Source: Sympetrum striolatum (Eukaryota > Arthropoda > Insecta > Odonata > Libellulidae). Taken from it: a stretch of 64,000 bases of DNA. The notes beneath the pieces are model-generated. The model did not search any database. It worked only from the letters and a program-made list of their open reading frames with translations, and was not told where the DNA came from. The DNA lies in assembly GCA_947579665.1 (NCBI GenBank), contig OX388349.1, forward strand, positions 72,420,841-72,484,840. Direction: 5' to 3'. Shown one piece after another: positions 49,155 through 61,289 of this stretch. The stretch's first letter is position 1. Every line of letters begins with the position of its first letter. Made by a program: the position numbers and the translations under genes.

Positions 49155-51339
49155 ACTGAAATCATTAAACCAGCCTCCTTGTAATAAATAAAGCGTCTCC
49201 TGATGCACGAGCAGCTTCACACAATATTTTACCATCGCAAAGAATTTTCAACTAAGATCCTTCTTTAGCAATCACCACAATAATTTCGCTTATATAGAAA
49301 TGTATAGCGGGATCTTAATGAATTTCCAAGAAACACTTATTTTGCGTTCCAGATACTTCAGATCTCGACGCTAGATTTCAAAGAGACCCGCGATACAAAG
49401 CGGAGGAAAACGATTTCCGAAGAAAAACTCAAGGCCTCCATTTCCTCCACGGGCACATTGTTCGAATGGAAATGCACTTAAATTTTTCATCCCGAGATAC
49501 TTCTCCCGTGTTCAAACATACTTCGCTCCAAGTACGAGCCGAAAATCTTACGCGGCAATAACTTTCAGCTTCTCAAATACTCACGAGGAAAATCTCGAGT
49601 TGGATTTTTAGGGACCCATATACATAAAGGCTCTTTTATGAGCAAAGGAAATTCCGCCTGCTTAGAATCGAGCGTTTCGTGGACAATTAAAGCGCGCGGA
49701 CCTTAAGAAAGGAATGCTTCACAAATGACTCAGTTCGGCAGAACCCGTTGAAAAGATCCTCAAGTTTGTAGCGTCGAAGGGATTTTCTTAGTGCCGCGAA
49801 TGATGGCCCGAAAACAGTCTTCAAAGTACGCTCCTGCGGTCGTAATAAATTAACAAGGGAATATTGCGGCAGATAAATCAGAGAACTTAGAAACCTATTC
49901 CTTGCTGATGATAAAATGAGCTGTATAAACTTGTGACTCCAAATGCGAACCAAACGCAACAAAGTTCATCGGAGGATCAAGACTAAAATATGCTCTCTTT
50001 AGTTAAGTATCATACTCCTAAATAAAAGAAAAGAGGAAAACAATTCTCCATCAAAGTAGCGATTTGAATTTTTTAAACCACTAGTGATTTCAATATCCTA
50101 TACGTATACGAGAAAGATACACACGAGAAGCAATCGACGAGGCAGAAATGTCCGCCTTGGATGTAATAGCGTCTGATTTAGCTGATACTAATATCAAGAT
50201 TGCAAGAATCACGAAGTTAAAAGTCAAGGATTCAATTATTTGTAAACAGAATCTTCCACAATTGAGGAGAATGATGTTAATGCTGAGATGTCTCAACTAA
50301 GATTATTCTGAATCTAATTTTAGGGTTTAGGATAGACGAACAAAATGATACTCGTAGAAAAAATCACGAGGAGAATGCATGGAGGACATAAATGTATAGG
50401 GCGATAGTTACCAATAGCTAAATACCAATATAGGCGAATATGATCGAAGTCAGGATAAGAGAAATAATTAAAACCATAATTAATATCATTATGCTTTTGA
50501 AATACAAAGCAAAGCAAAATTAGGGGGTATTTTCAGCACAGTAAGAGTGCTTAATTTAAGCGGCATCTGTTCGGAAAACAATCAATTAGTACCTTATAAC
50601 AAGTGAGCTAACATGTTAATGATCAGATGGTTCAGAAAATTTATCTTTTATTTTTAATTAAACTTCACAATGCTTTAACTCATGGCAATAAGCATTCTAC
50701 AGAACATATGAACAAACAAATTTAATAATAAATTGCCACATGTAGCATTTTACATTCTGGCTACTTAATATTAGAAGGGATATATATATAGAAATATTAT
50801 AATCATATTTTAAATACAAGCCCGAAAAAATTATGCGCCTCAGTACCCCTCCTTCCGACCACACCACCACAAGACGCGTTGCTTTCTTTATGCTTTTCAA
50901 CTAAATATATAGATCCGCTAATAAGACTAAGTCTAAATTATTTTTTTTTAATTACACAACTACATTTTCTGATACAAGGAGAATAAGACAATCGGACAAA
51001 CAATTAGATACCTGCGTGAATGTAGAGTAAAAGAGATATAATTTTCTAATGGTATTACATTATTACTTCCTGATTTAATCCACGAATAATCGTGGGCAAA
51101 TAAAATCATAACTTCATTACACGAACGAGTTTAAAACTGACAAGATTATTCGATATTTTTACCCAAGCAACAAATTAATAGACAAGAAAATAAAGAAATG
51201 TATTTAAAAAGACTAAATCCAAAGAGTGCAAGGGAAAATACCTGGAATTGCATTAAAGTTAGAAACTCCATTAGAAGAGTGATATATGGAGTACGAGAAT
51301 GGCAGAAGGAGAAAAGCGGATAGCGAATGAGGGACAGGC
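49155..51339. other. AT-rich non-coding, nothing recognised
   Basis: No element ends or motifs were seen. A short TA run lies at 50780-50790 and a T-run at 50940-50949. Confidence 0.5.
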
Positions 51340-51860
51340 TCTCCATTCATTCACACATCCCGCAGTTGCCAAACCAAAACGTCTGCCGCACTACTCGGAG
51401 ACAGAGAGAACAAAATCGGAGTCACCAACCGAAAAACATTGAGAGAAAGAAAAGATCAACACTCTAAGAATGGAGGAAAGAGTTTATCATATGCAGAAAT
51501 CATAAATGGAGGTGGGAAAATGGCGAAGGAATAAAAAGAGATGGAGAGAGAGCCAACAAAGCACGCCAAGAGAGAGACTCAAGGACGACTACTCTGGGAG
51601 CGGATGAGGGCATGGAGAGAGATGTGTCATGTCTTACGGAGCCTTGAGATGAGGGGAGATCACTGGCGATCCCACTCATCGCTTGGGAATAACGGAAATG
51701 GAAGTTACGTCGCTTTTCGTACGCCTCCGCCGGGATTCGGGGATGCGTCGTGCAGAATTGCGTCACTTCGAGATTATCTCGAATTGGTTGGAAGAAGAAA
51801 ATACTATTCTCGGCGTGTTCCATACCTTACCATGGAGTCATAGATGGATTAAAACTCACG
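51340..51860. other. GC- and GAGA-rich segment
   Basis: Purine-rich GAGAG runs occur between 51400 and 51620, followed by a GC-richer part. Overlapping frames on both strands (51541-51843 plus; 51500-51823 minus) have no recognisable domain. GTTGCCAAA occurs at 51365-51373. Enhancer-like or promoter-like sequence is possible. Confidence 0.3.
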
Positions 51861-52919
51861 ATAATTAGTTTTAGCTGAGGGCCTCGTTCCAAATGAGGCC
51901 ACATCCAAAGGATAATGAAGGATAAAGAACTTGACATAATACCATTCAAAACTCTCTTCATGAAATGTAAAATCTCTCCATCACTGATTGCAACTGACAA
52001 ATAATTATCATTCCTTCAATACTCTAATTTTGTGGGCAAATCGCTACAAAAATTCTAATAGATAAGATTTCAAGTACTTTATAAATCAACCGAAATCTAC
52101 TACATTTTTACGATGATATTTTGCAATACCAACATCCGATCCGCTGTTCTTTTGACAGTGAACAAAGTCAACAGTTCACTTTTGACAGTCTGAATCCCCT
52201 CTTCTCTTGAATTGTTCGCCATTTCTTAATAAATTCGATATAATTATAATTAGTTTTATGAAAAATACCGATCGACAATACGGGCGTAGCTGATCGCGCC
52301 AAACATAATTTCGCATAATACAACTGGAATCATAGAAAATAATTTCAACAATTATTACGCACGGAACGCTGGTGCTTCATAAAGTGTTCTTTGCAGTATG
52401 ATAATTAATTGACGTGAATCTCCCTTTTATTTAAAATGATTCCCTGAGTGGGATACTCAATTTACATTTTATAAGTTTATTGATTTCCATCATCTACATG
52501 CTTCGCTAATTCATTAACAATGACTTCCAACTATAAATAATACTGTACAAAGGAGGAAGAAGAAAGAACGTTTATCAATCATAATAATAAATCATTAGTT
52601 TGATTGATATAGGTTAGCCTATTTTTGTTTTTATTCTTTGTACGATGTCACGACCCAAGCAGTTGATTCCACTGCAACTGAATTATTCGCTAAAATTTCC
52701 GTTTTATTTATGAAGTGTTCCACGAAAGGAAAATTTTAGGACAGCTAAATATTTAAGGTTCCAGTATAAAAATATAAGAAGTACAAGAAATATTTCATCG
52801 ATAAATTGTGATCATAAACACTCTAAAAATCATCGAAACTTGCAATAAGATTACATGCTACACTTTTTCTGATACGAACAGCTCCTTAGACCGAATATAA
52901 TCTAATCCTCACGTACATT
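51861..52919. other. AT-rich non-coding with a small direct/inverted repeat
   Basis: CTTTTGACAGT is directly repeated at 52149-52159 and 52179-52189, and between the copies GTGAAC (52158-52163) pairs with GTTCAC (52174-52179). Nothing else was recognised. Confidence 0.45.
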
Positions 52920-53400
52920 TGAGACAACGCAATCGACTATCACTCCCCCCATTTAGGATGAAGGACAAGAGCACAAAACCACCCTACCGCGACCCACAAC
53001 ACGGTTGCACATCCCAGTAAAGCAACCCGGCACTTAAAACGTGGAAACTCCCCTAAAGAGAAAGCCTAGGAGCCATCAAAGGGCGCTGTAACGACCAAAA
53101 CACAAAGACGAAGCGGAGGGATGCTGGAGAGTCCAATAAAAGAGACGGACCTCCTCACGAGACAAACGAGGGTCGCTATTGGCTCCGTGGAGTCACGTCC
53201 TCACGGTCCAACTTGCCTCCGTGTTTTTAAGAACGGTGCGTGCGAGCTGCAAGGAGACGGATGGGGAAAAACAAAAGGCTGTCCTTTGGCTGCCGTCAAG
53301 TGCGAGGAAGCATCGACAGAGGGTGTGAATAAGTGGACGCCGCGCTCCGCATTTTCGATTCAAGATAGCGTGGGAGAACAGCGATGACATTCGCTTCAAT
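52920..53400. other. GC/CpG-rich island
   Basis: Frames are open on both strands (53121-53387 plus; 53193-53399 minus) with no domain recognised. A CTCF-like word lies at 53073-53088. Confidence 0.3.
53073..53088 (+). promoter_or_regulatory. candidate CTCF-type site
   Basis: CCATCAAAGGGCGCTG matches the general CTCF consensus at about 13 of 16 positions by eye, including the GGGCGCT core. It lies in a CpG-rich island. This is a motif match only. Confidence 0.2.
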
Positions 53401-53665
53401 GAGAATTTCCTCCATTTGAAGGTCTCTACGAATAACCGCTGTACAGGAGCGAAACCGTTTTACATTACTTATGTAGCTATCAAATGTAATTTCGAGCCAA
53501 TAATACATGACCTAAAAGAGATATGAAATCACTGACAAACGATGACAGAAATGACATGTAAAATGAGGAGATTTATTAGCACAAATAATACGGAAATTAT
53601 TTTCGCAATACATATAAATACCCATACACAAATGGGTGTATGCATATAAGAGGCGAACCTAGAAA
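53401..53665. other. non-coding, nothing recognised
   Basis: AT-rich sequence between the island and the small minisatellite. Confidence 0.5.
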
Positions 53666-53722
53666 CTTGCCAAAGAAGGGCGATCTAGCCAAGGAGGCGG
53701 ATCTTGCCAAGAGGACGGCGAT
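53666..53722. repeat. degenerate three-copy minisatellite (18-20 bp unit)
   Basis: Units at 53666-53684, 53685-53702 and 53703-53722 follow the pattern CTTGCCAAGGAGGGCGAT with small substitutions and one- or two-base length changes. The GC-rich repeats stand out from AT-rich flanks. Unit lengths of 19, 18 and 20 argue against a protein repeat. Confidence 0.7.
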
Positions 53723-54904
53723 AGACAGTTTTCTTAGGAACTCATCTTCGATTGAATTTTAAAATTCCATTTTCTCATGTCAAATGTAGTAAATGTACCG
53801 TTATCATAGAAAAACTTTGCATCCTGATTTTGATACAAACTATTTGCTATATCCTAGGCAAAATTCTTATACTAAAAATATATCAAGGAGGGTGGGAAGC
53901 GATGGAGAAAAGACCACCCCCTTAAATATCAGCAAATGATAAATGCATGTTTACATAAATTCGCAAAGGAAACTCAAATATGTTAAACGAGAACACGGTT
54001 TACAAATTATATAAATTAACTATGAAATATATAATTATTAAAGCTAAATAATTAGAATATATATAAACTCATATAACGAGCATTGACTCCCATACCTTAG
54101 CCAGGTAAAACACGATTGTACTCGAAACATTATTACTGGTAGGTTAGTATGTAAATCATTAAACCCTATAATTATATTTCTAAATAAGACATGGAATAAA
54201 TAAGAAGACCAATTTTTAGATAAACGTATGAAATTCTGTTCACTTATTTTAAAAGTCATTCACTAGTTTGCATTTTTTAAAATTTTTAAAGCTATTTCAT
54301 TGCCTTTGAATGTTTGGCACGTTACGCCTGGAGGTCACAACGCACTTGCAAAGCTCATAAAGATTAAAAAGAAGAAATAAAAATCACAAATTACTCCGCT
54401 TTTCTGCTTCAGTTAACTGGTCACACGGAGATTAACAAAAAGGAACAAAGGGAGAGAGCTAAAGATAAAGGCGACGAGAAAAAGCTGAGCAACTTGAATG
54501 TTCTCACATGGAATGAAGAAGCAGCAAAGATTTTAAAACAAGGATAGAGATACAAAGGAGGCTTTTATGAGGGCACTGAAAACAAAGGACCTTGACAAAT
54601 AAATTCACAAAGAGATTTGGTGGCTGGCATTTTAGAGACAGGCTGCGAACCATGAACTTAAAGAATAGAGGATATCAAGAAGGTTAAGAGTTTTAAAATA
54701 GTAACGAAAGAGTATGGGATTGGTAATATTGTAAAATGTAAATTATAAAATTAATGTAACAACTATATCGAGATACGGGAATTGACGATTCATATACATG
54801 GGAAAGGGAAAGCAAACACAAATTTCAGGAAAGAAATTTATAGAAAAGAGGATAGCTGAATAAGGAAACTAGACTTCGTATGTTCCATAAGATATTTTAT
54901 TTCG
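53723..54904. other. AT-rich, purine-biased non-coding stretch
   Basis: No element ends were recognised. A slightly distinctive patch lies at 54310-54440, unidentified. Confidence 0.5.
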
Positions 54905-54937
54905 ACTAATTTCGACCAACGATGGCCATCATCAGGT
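54905..54937 (-). mobile_element. Penelope-type hammerhead-like motif (third copy)
   Basis: The minus strand reads CCTGATGA, one extra T, a 5-bp stem II (GGCCA/TGGTC with one G-U pair, loop TCGT), GAAA, then TTAGTC, which supplies a GTC triplet. Stem II bases differ from the 46.6-kb copy while pairing is kept, which supports a structured RNA origin. The CCGG part of stem III is not conserved and A-rich sequence follows, so it is probably decayed. No Penelope coding remnant is visible next to it. Confidence 0.45.
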
Positions 54938-57066
54938 AAACATTTACAAAATAAAGGATAGCCTATCAAAAATCAAAGAGGTACACAAAATATTTATTGA
55001 TATTTTGATCGTAATAACTACCTTTGATTGGACTATATAGGAGTAGGAAAACTTATTACGATTGATTTTTTCCAGAATGCAGATTAAACGAGCCCTAGAT
55101 TTCAACGTAATTAATAAGGAAAATTTTCCTGTCAACCGCTGATGAAAAGAGATTTTCAGCTTTAACCATGGAATTACAATTTTAGTAAAGAATTAGAAAT
55201 GAAGCAAAGACAACATTTCAGCCACTGAAAAATTTAGAAATGAAAAGGTAGAAAAAGTAAACCCGTTTAAATCACGAATAAATAAAAGTATATGAAATAA
55301 ATAAAATGGCTGCGAAATCAATATTTAAACCAAGATACGGGTAATGCATTAGAATATGTGAAGCACTCAGTACTCTAGAGTATACCACAGAATTCTACCA
55401 TTTGTACAAAAAAACTTTTCCTATCTGCTGTACTTGCTGAGAAGTCGTGTCTACAGACAAGAGACAAGAAAAACGACCGAATAAGCACGTCTCTCTCTAC
55501 GGCAAAAAGCGTGCTAATCACGCGCGGCTAAGAGCACCGCCCCATGTCCATGAGACCTTCGTAGCTAGCACTTCTTTAGTCTTTGAGAGAAATAAGAGAA
55601 GAAAAAATTAGCACATACGTGTTTTCACACACATATCTTGTCTTTCAGCAGCAGACTACAGAATTCCGTCATTAAAACAAGGGTATTATCAACACGACCA
55701 ACATCTCGCCGTTCCTGCTAAACCGAGTAAGTAATTACTGATTTATACAGACACTTGTGGACAGAGAAAATGTTGATAAGGACTTCTACGAATTCAGGAA
55801 ATAGGAAAATTCGAAATGATACTGACATAAAATGGTGGATTTACAGAATATGTCCAAAGGTATACCATCCGACTTCTTTCCTTTGGAAACAAAGTATCGA
55901 TGATGCGATCGGCTCACCATCTTGAACGCATTCTGATTCGCTTTTGTTAGGGATCGCTCTCCATTTTCCAAACGGTTGCAGATGACACTCGTAAAAAAGG
56001 CCCATCTTTTTGATCTCCGACGGCACAAAGAATCAGTTTTCAAAGGGAGGGCTTAAAAAATCGATAGCCGGTAAAGGCGGGCCCATCACACATCTGCCAG
56101 CAGTTTGTTTTGCTAGGGAAAGGTGGACAGATACCTTAAATACTCCGAATTTCAAATTTACAAAAAATTAACTTTGATCTAAAACAGTTCCTTCCTGACT
56201 CCTCTGATCTATCGCCCATTGTTTCGAAATCCTAGACGAACGACACCCCTCGCTAAGGGTTGGCTTATAATTAGACGTATCAGGTGCAAAATGAAGGCCT
56301 CTTCCTAAAAAGGAACTTAATGAAGAAGGTACTGAGGATATTTATATAATTTTTATAAGAAAAGTTTTTTAAAATTATAAATTAATCTCACCATTTACTG
56401 CAATCAATATAAATGATAACTACAACTTTCAATTTAAGATTCCCCAATTCTTTCCACAAGTTAGTTATTAGACCTACCACGGCATGTAATTCTAATAAGA
56501 ATATTAGAAAATTATTTTCCAATGGCCATATTCATTCATCCTGGGTCAAGGGCTACAGGAAAATAAATGTGAGGAATTTAACCAATAATAATTAAAAATT
56601 CATAAACAAATATGCTTTCAATAGGAAAAGCCCGGTTAGGCGGGGCTCAAACACAGGGCCTTTGCTTTAATAGGTGTTTTCTGGTGTCCAAATAACTGAT
56701 GCCGAAACAGTCAAATTATATACACTCATGAGTACTTTCCAAATTTAAGTACGAGCAAATGAACGCGAAAATTTAATTTATAAGGGATGTAACGTGTACG
56801 TTCTACGGCCCTACGTATACGGTTTATATCCTCCTATTACAGCGACTATTCGGGGATGTCTATATGGTCCTATGCCTATAGGCCTCTAATGTCTAGGACC
56901 TCTGTTAGTATAAATCCCTTATCCTAATTATTTATTTATTAATACACACTGTTGATTATAAACATCGTAAACTTTTAAATTAAAACCTACAAGAACTAAG
57001 ACCTTCTCCAAATTGATAAAAGGCCAGTTTCTTTGAAGTCTTCAATCATTTTTTTTATTATAAAGG
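54938..57066. other. non-coding, nothing firmly recognised
   Basis: GC-richer pieces at 55480-55560 and 56630-56670 carry no motif I can defend. Around 56866-56900 a 7-bp stem (GGTCCTA/TAGGACC) encloses the palindrome GCCTATAGGC. Frames are short. Confidence 0.45.
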
Positions 57067-57135
57067 TAATAATAATAAAATGGGCTTATTTCAGGGCGAG
57101 ATTGTGACTCTTTAGTATATTCTCACACCTAACTA
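57067..57135 (-). mobile_element. LINE-type retrotransposon 3' end (copy 3)
   Basis: The minus strand reads ACTAAAGAGTCACAATCTCG, then CCCTGAAATAAGC, ending in a clear ATTATTATT tail (rc of about 57068-57077). The hairpin arms are imperfect, but the word order matches the copies at 16461-16530 and 41072-41156. No coding remnant is visible further upstream on the minus strand. The frame at 57191-57466 on that strand is not reverse-transcriptase-like to my eye. Confidence 0.6.
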
Positions 57136-58379
57136 AATATAAAAAAGATTAAAAGAAGGAGCTTTTAGGATTTATATAAAATAAAAGACATTAAAGGAGG
57201 GAATTGTTCTGTGGGTTTAAAAAAAACCTGTCTGCAGTTAGGAAAGACGTGCCGACTCTGCAGGAAATATCAATAAGATCAGTTGCAATACGCATTGCCT
57301 TGAGTCCAGCTAAAATCTGCAGCCCCAGGATGCTGTGACTCCCACTTCCAGAATCACCACAATGTTCGCGATACAAACAGTAAGATTTAAGTACACAACA
57401 AATAGGAAGTCCTTCGCTAGTTACATAATTCTGAAGGAGTGTGTCCCAATTTTTCACTCTGGCCAACGACCCAGAGAGGATATTATTATTAAGTCATTTG
57501 TAACAGTTCTCTTACGAGAAGTACGTGACCCGACTAAGGAAGCTGCGACCCACGACGGGGCTTCCGGGAAACAATTGTGTCGTAATTGCGAGCAGTGTCT
57601 GAACCTACGAAAACATTTCCACTACGATTCCCGCAGTTATAAAAAGTAGGCGAAGCTGACTTTACCTCAACACCAAGGGAACTGTTTAATTTACCGTTCT
57701 CCGAGAGATTATCACACCGGAGAGAGTTTTCAGGAAAATAAGAAAACGTGAAATGGGAAAATTTTATTAACCAATTTGGGTTGGCCTAATCAATCACATC
57801 ATGAGAATATCATAGCCTCGTAAACTTGAAAAGAAAAATGAACCGAAAAGTCGACATAAATGTACCTAAATATTGCCCAAATTGGAATCAATTTTGCTGG
57901 CAAAAGGATGAGGCTTGTTAGACAAGATGCGGAGTGCGTTAAATTGTCTTTGTATACCTCACTGATTAAGAAATCTAATAAAGACAAAGCAAAAACAGTG
58001 CAGGGATATAACTACCACTTTTCGTAACATTTAAAGAGAAGGACAACCAAATCTATGAACGAACATCTCTCATACCTCATTAACTTTTGTATTATCAAAG
58101 TCATGACCAAAACTGAGACAATAGTAAATGAAGGATGTAGACAAATGGAAAACTTCCCATCTCTCTCGAAATGGTAGCAGGAACTACACCACCCACACAG
58201 GGAGCAAATCTTGTGCCCTAACTGATTAAAGGCAATATAACCATCAGTTTCATTGGGAGCAAAACGAGCGGAAAAACCTCCTCCGGACGAGGAAACGGTA
58301 AAAAATGTACACCTCATGTTCACTTTTTGCCTCCGAGACGCAGATTAGAAAAAAAGGGCCGAATTACTTCGGGAGGCCT
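57136..58379. other. non-coding, nothing recognised
   Basis: A 91-codon minus-strand frame (57191-57466) and a 104-codon plus-strand frame (57335-57649) overlap. Neither has recognisable features. Confidence 0.45.
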
Positions 58380-58670
58380 TGGGAAAAAAGATAGAGTGGT
58401 GAGGGGATGACACCCTCTCCAATTTCCTTTCCCGTAAAATGTCCTGCCGCATTCCGGTCCCGAGAAAAGACGGGCGATGTATCAAGCTTCCTTCACCCAT
58501 CCATTCCACACTATCTCCCATCTCATTGTCTTCACTCCCATCGCTATTTATTTCTTTCAACACCAACACGCGTTTGTTCTCTCCGCTTTCCTTCCTCGCT
58601 TTTACAGAGCCTCCCCCTTGCCTCCTATTACCCGTAAGGGGTGCAGTCCTGATCAGGATTAAAGCACAGC
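58380..58670. other. pyrimidine-rich GC-richer island
   Basis: C/T-rich plus strand with three overlapping open plus-strand frames (58407-58637, 58439-58675 and 58477-58662), an effect of strand asymmetry. No motif was identified. Confidence 0.35.
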
Positions 58671-60767
58671 GATAAGGTTTATGTACATATATTACAGCCT
58701 ATCATTATCTTGAAAGGAACGAATAATTTGATTTCGTCTTTCATGAACCAGATATCTTTAAGAATGACGGTTAATATCGTTTCCCTGATAATTTCCCATA
58801 TTCAAAAGCTCCTACAACTTAAATTTTCATTATTTTTTGGTTTTAATCTATTTAATTTGGTTTAATTAGGTCTTTCCGTCTCATTCTGACAAATTTATCA
58901 TCCATTACTAAATTCACTGTCTTGAATTGTTTTGACTTTATTTATTCTTTTACCTCTGGCTACTAACGTTTATAAGAAATGCATCTAAATTAATTTTTTT
59001 ATTCTCAGGGACATTTTTTCCTTCGTTAAGTTGAACTAGAAAAAAAATTGTCGTGATAAATCGTTAGATAAAGAAAATTATATAGATATTCTTGTTTAAT
59101 CCTTGATCATAGTTTTCAGTTCGAAATAGCGGTAACTCGAGAAAAAAATCATTTTTTTCTGAAAACAGGGTGTTTTTGGTGAATCATTCACGTAGAGGCC
59201 AAAGAAAATTGTTGAAGTTATGACCTCATGCATGCCAAGTAGTGTATTATAATAATTGTTAGCGTGCCCCCATAGCGAAGCATAGGTCCCGAGTTCGGTA
59301 TTAAAACTTCCTCCGATCAACAACTACGGCTAACGCTACTCAATTAAACTGTCAAACTAATAATTGTATATGTACTGTGAATATGAATAGAAATTGATAA
59401 ATAATGCTAATGGGAAATTTACTTCCACTGATAACCACCGCTCTACATTGGCAGAAACTCAGGCATTCAGTAAAATATCATCCAGATCTTTTATGAAAAT
59501 CCTATTCTAGCGAGTCTTAATTATACATAAACCCAATTTCTCTGCCAAAATACACGAAGGGTGGACATCTAATTTAATTAGAGAGTGATCAAAAGCTGCA
59601 ACCAAAACAAGAACGCAAGAAAGCGTGGCTGAAACCACTTTTTCGGCCACCGTGACACCTAAAACGTTTCCATGAGGTGGAATTTCCGCGGACGCAGTAT
59701 TTTCTCTACTTACTGCTGCGGGCAAAGAGACAAAAAAGGAGCTTAATTCTAACTAGATGTCAAGAGTCAGTGCGGCGATAGAGAAAACGATGCAGTTACG
59801 CAACGAAGGGGGAGTGGGAGGGGGGAATATGTACATTTTTAAAATGATAATTGCCTGTGTAACCAGCGTTGGAGGTAGGAAACTAATTAATTTTGTCGTC
59901 AAGTGGATAAGGGGTGAATTTTGTTGAGAGCGGTTACTGGGCCAACGCGTTTGTTATCCAATCCGACAACAATGAGCGTTCCGCCTCTTTGCGCTAATGA
60001 AATTCTGCGATGAGGACATTCTTAAGAGGAAATGGTCAATCACACCGGACTGATTAGACTCGGGAGTGGGATGTGCGATTTTTTTTTAAAGATGCGGTTT
60101 GGATAATTATGCGAAACATATCATCAACACCGCTGCGTCGGACGGCTTCCTCTAAAAGATGAAATGGAGAAAGTACACGGCGGATTTTCGTATGGGATTG
60201 GCCGCGACAAATGACCATATAGTGATAATGTTAAATGCCAGCAATCGGAGCGAAAAAGAATCAAATGTAACATTCGGAATGGGTTTATTTCCCCAAAAAC
60301 AAAGAGAACAAAATGTACATAATTCAGTGACAGCTTCCACGGAAAATGATCAAAAATGTGTTGGCTCTCTCATACCTAATTTTAAACAATACGCTCTTTC
60401 ACTCAAATTAACGTAAATTTGAAAGAAAAATGTTCATATTTAAAATAATATCACTAAAATTGCATAGTAAAAGGTAATTGATTTACTTAAATAAAATAAA
60501 TGGAAGGAGAAGCAAATCCAATAATTGACATATAATAGTTGGAGTATGTTGAACAGTGGTTGAGCAAATAATTATGTAATGTTATGCCATAATTACATCC
60601 TTAAATATTCAGTAAGTAACAGCAAGTGTACAGACAAAGTCGATTCCCAAAATGTATCAGAAAATTCATGATAATAGATCAGCTTTATAGCAGAATCTTG
60701 CAATAATATCAGTAGTAGAAATGATATATGTTTTTCAAAATTTAAGTTAATTTCGTACATGGGCTTC
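58671..60767. other. AT-rich non-coding, nothing recognised
   Basis: A G-rich run with three G-tracts lies at 59809-59826 and a T9 run at 60080-60088. No element ends were found. Confidence 0.5.
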
Positions 60768-60845
60768 CACAGGGAATCGAACTAAGGGCCGCTTTCAACA
60801 AATTTGAAAGCGATGCCTTATTGGTTATCAGGGAGAACCTTATAT
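60768..60845 (-). mobile_element. tRNA-like/SINE fragment with extended central stem
   Basis: The minus strand contains GTTCGATTCCC (plus 60772-60782), a B-box/T-loop match, preceded by a 9-bp hairpin (CGCTTTCAA/TTGAAAGCG with a 5-base loop, roughly plus 60790-60812). An A-box-like stretch (TGATAACCAATAAGG, plus 60816-60830) has a mismatch at its third base. The hairpin occupies the place of the anticodon arm, but its loop is 5 rather than 7 bases and lacks U33, and the acceptor ends do not pair well. It is therefore not a functional tRNA. It is best read as a tRNA-derived SINE head or tRNA pseudogene. Confidence 0.45.
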
Positions 60846-61289
60846 TACCACTGGCCAATTAATGTATGTATTTGGAGAATTTCTGTTATATTTCAACTGC
60901 AGTATTCCAAGAGGAACTCAACTCTAATAGACTAGATATATGCCTGGGAAATAATGTCAGTCTAGATCTCTCGATCTCAAATCGTCAGAAACAAACTCTT
61001 TCAGGGATGGCCGGTTGATTCCTGCGTGTTTCACTTCATAATAATATTTAGAGAAATTTACTTCCTGTCAGCTTTGAACTCTAAATCTTTAATCGCACAT
61101 TTTTATGAAATTTAGTTCACCATAAGATAAATAACCCCATAATTAACATCACAAGACTCATTCATTCTCTCTATCTTCCTAGTTCAGCACCCTTCCTTCT
61201 CGCCCAAAATTCATTCCCCATCAATGTCTGACCATCCTTTGAAGTCATCGGATAAAAATACATTTCCAAAAAGCGACGGACGCTCTTTC
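60846..61289. other. AT-rich non-coding, nothing recognised
   Basis: No recognisable elements. Confidence 0.5.

Noticed and set aside
56630..56670. tRNA-like B-box on the minus strand (GTTTGAGCCCC)
   Set aside because: The box is off-consensus and no A-box or T-stem could be drawn.
57773..57793. Mariner-like terminus around TTGGGTTGGCCTAATC
   Set aside because: No partner inverted repeat or TA target duplication found.
58407..58675. Ser/Pro/Leu-rich overlapping plus-strand frames as a secreted protein
   Set aside because: Three frames are open together in a pyrimidine-rich stretch, a compositional effect.
59809..59826. G-quadruplex candidate
   Set aside because: G-runs of 5, 3 and 6 provide only three separate tracts of three or more.
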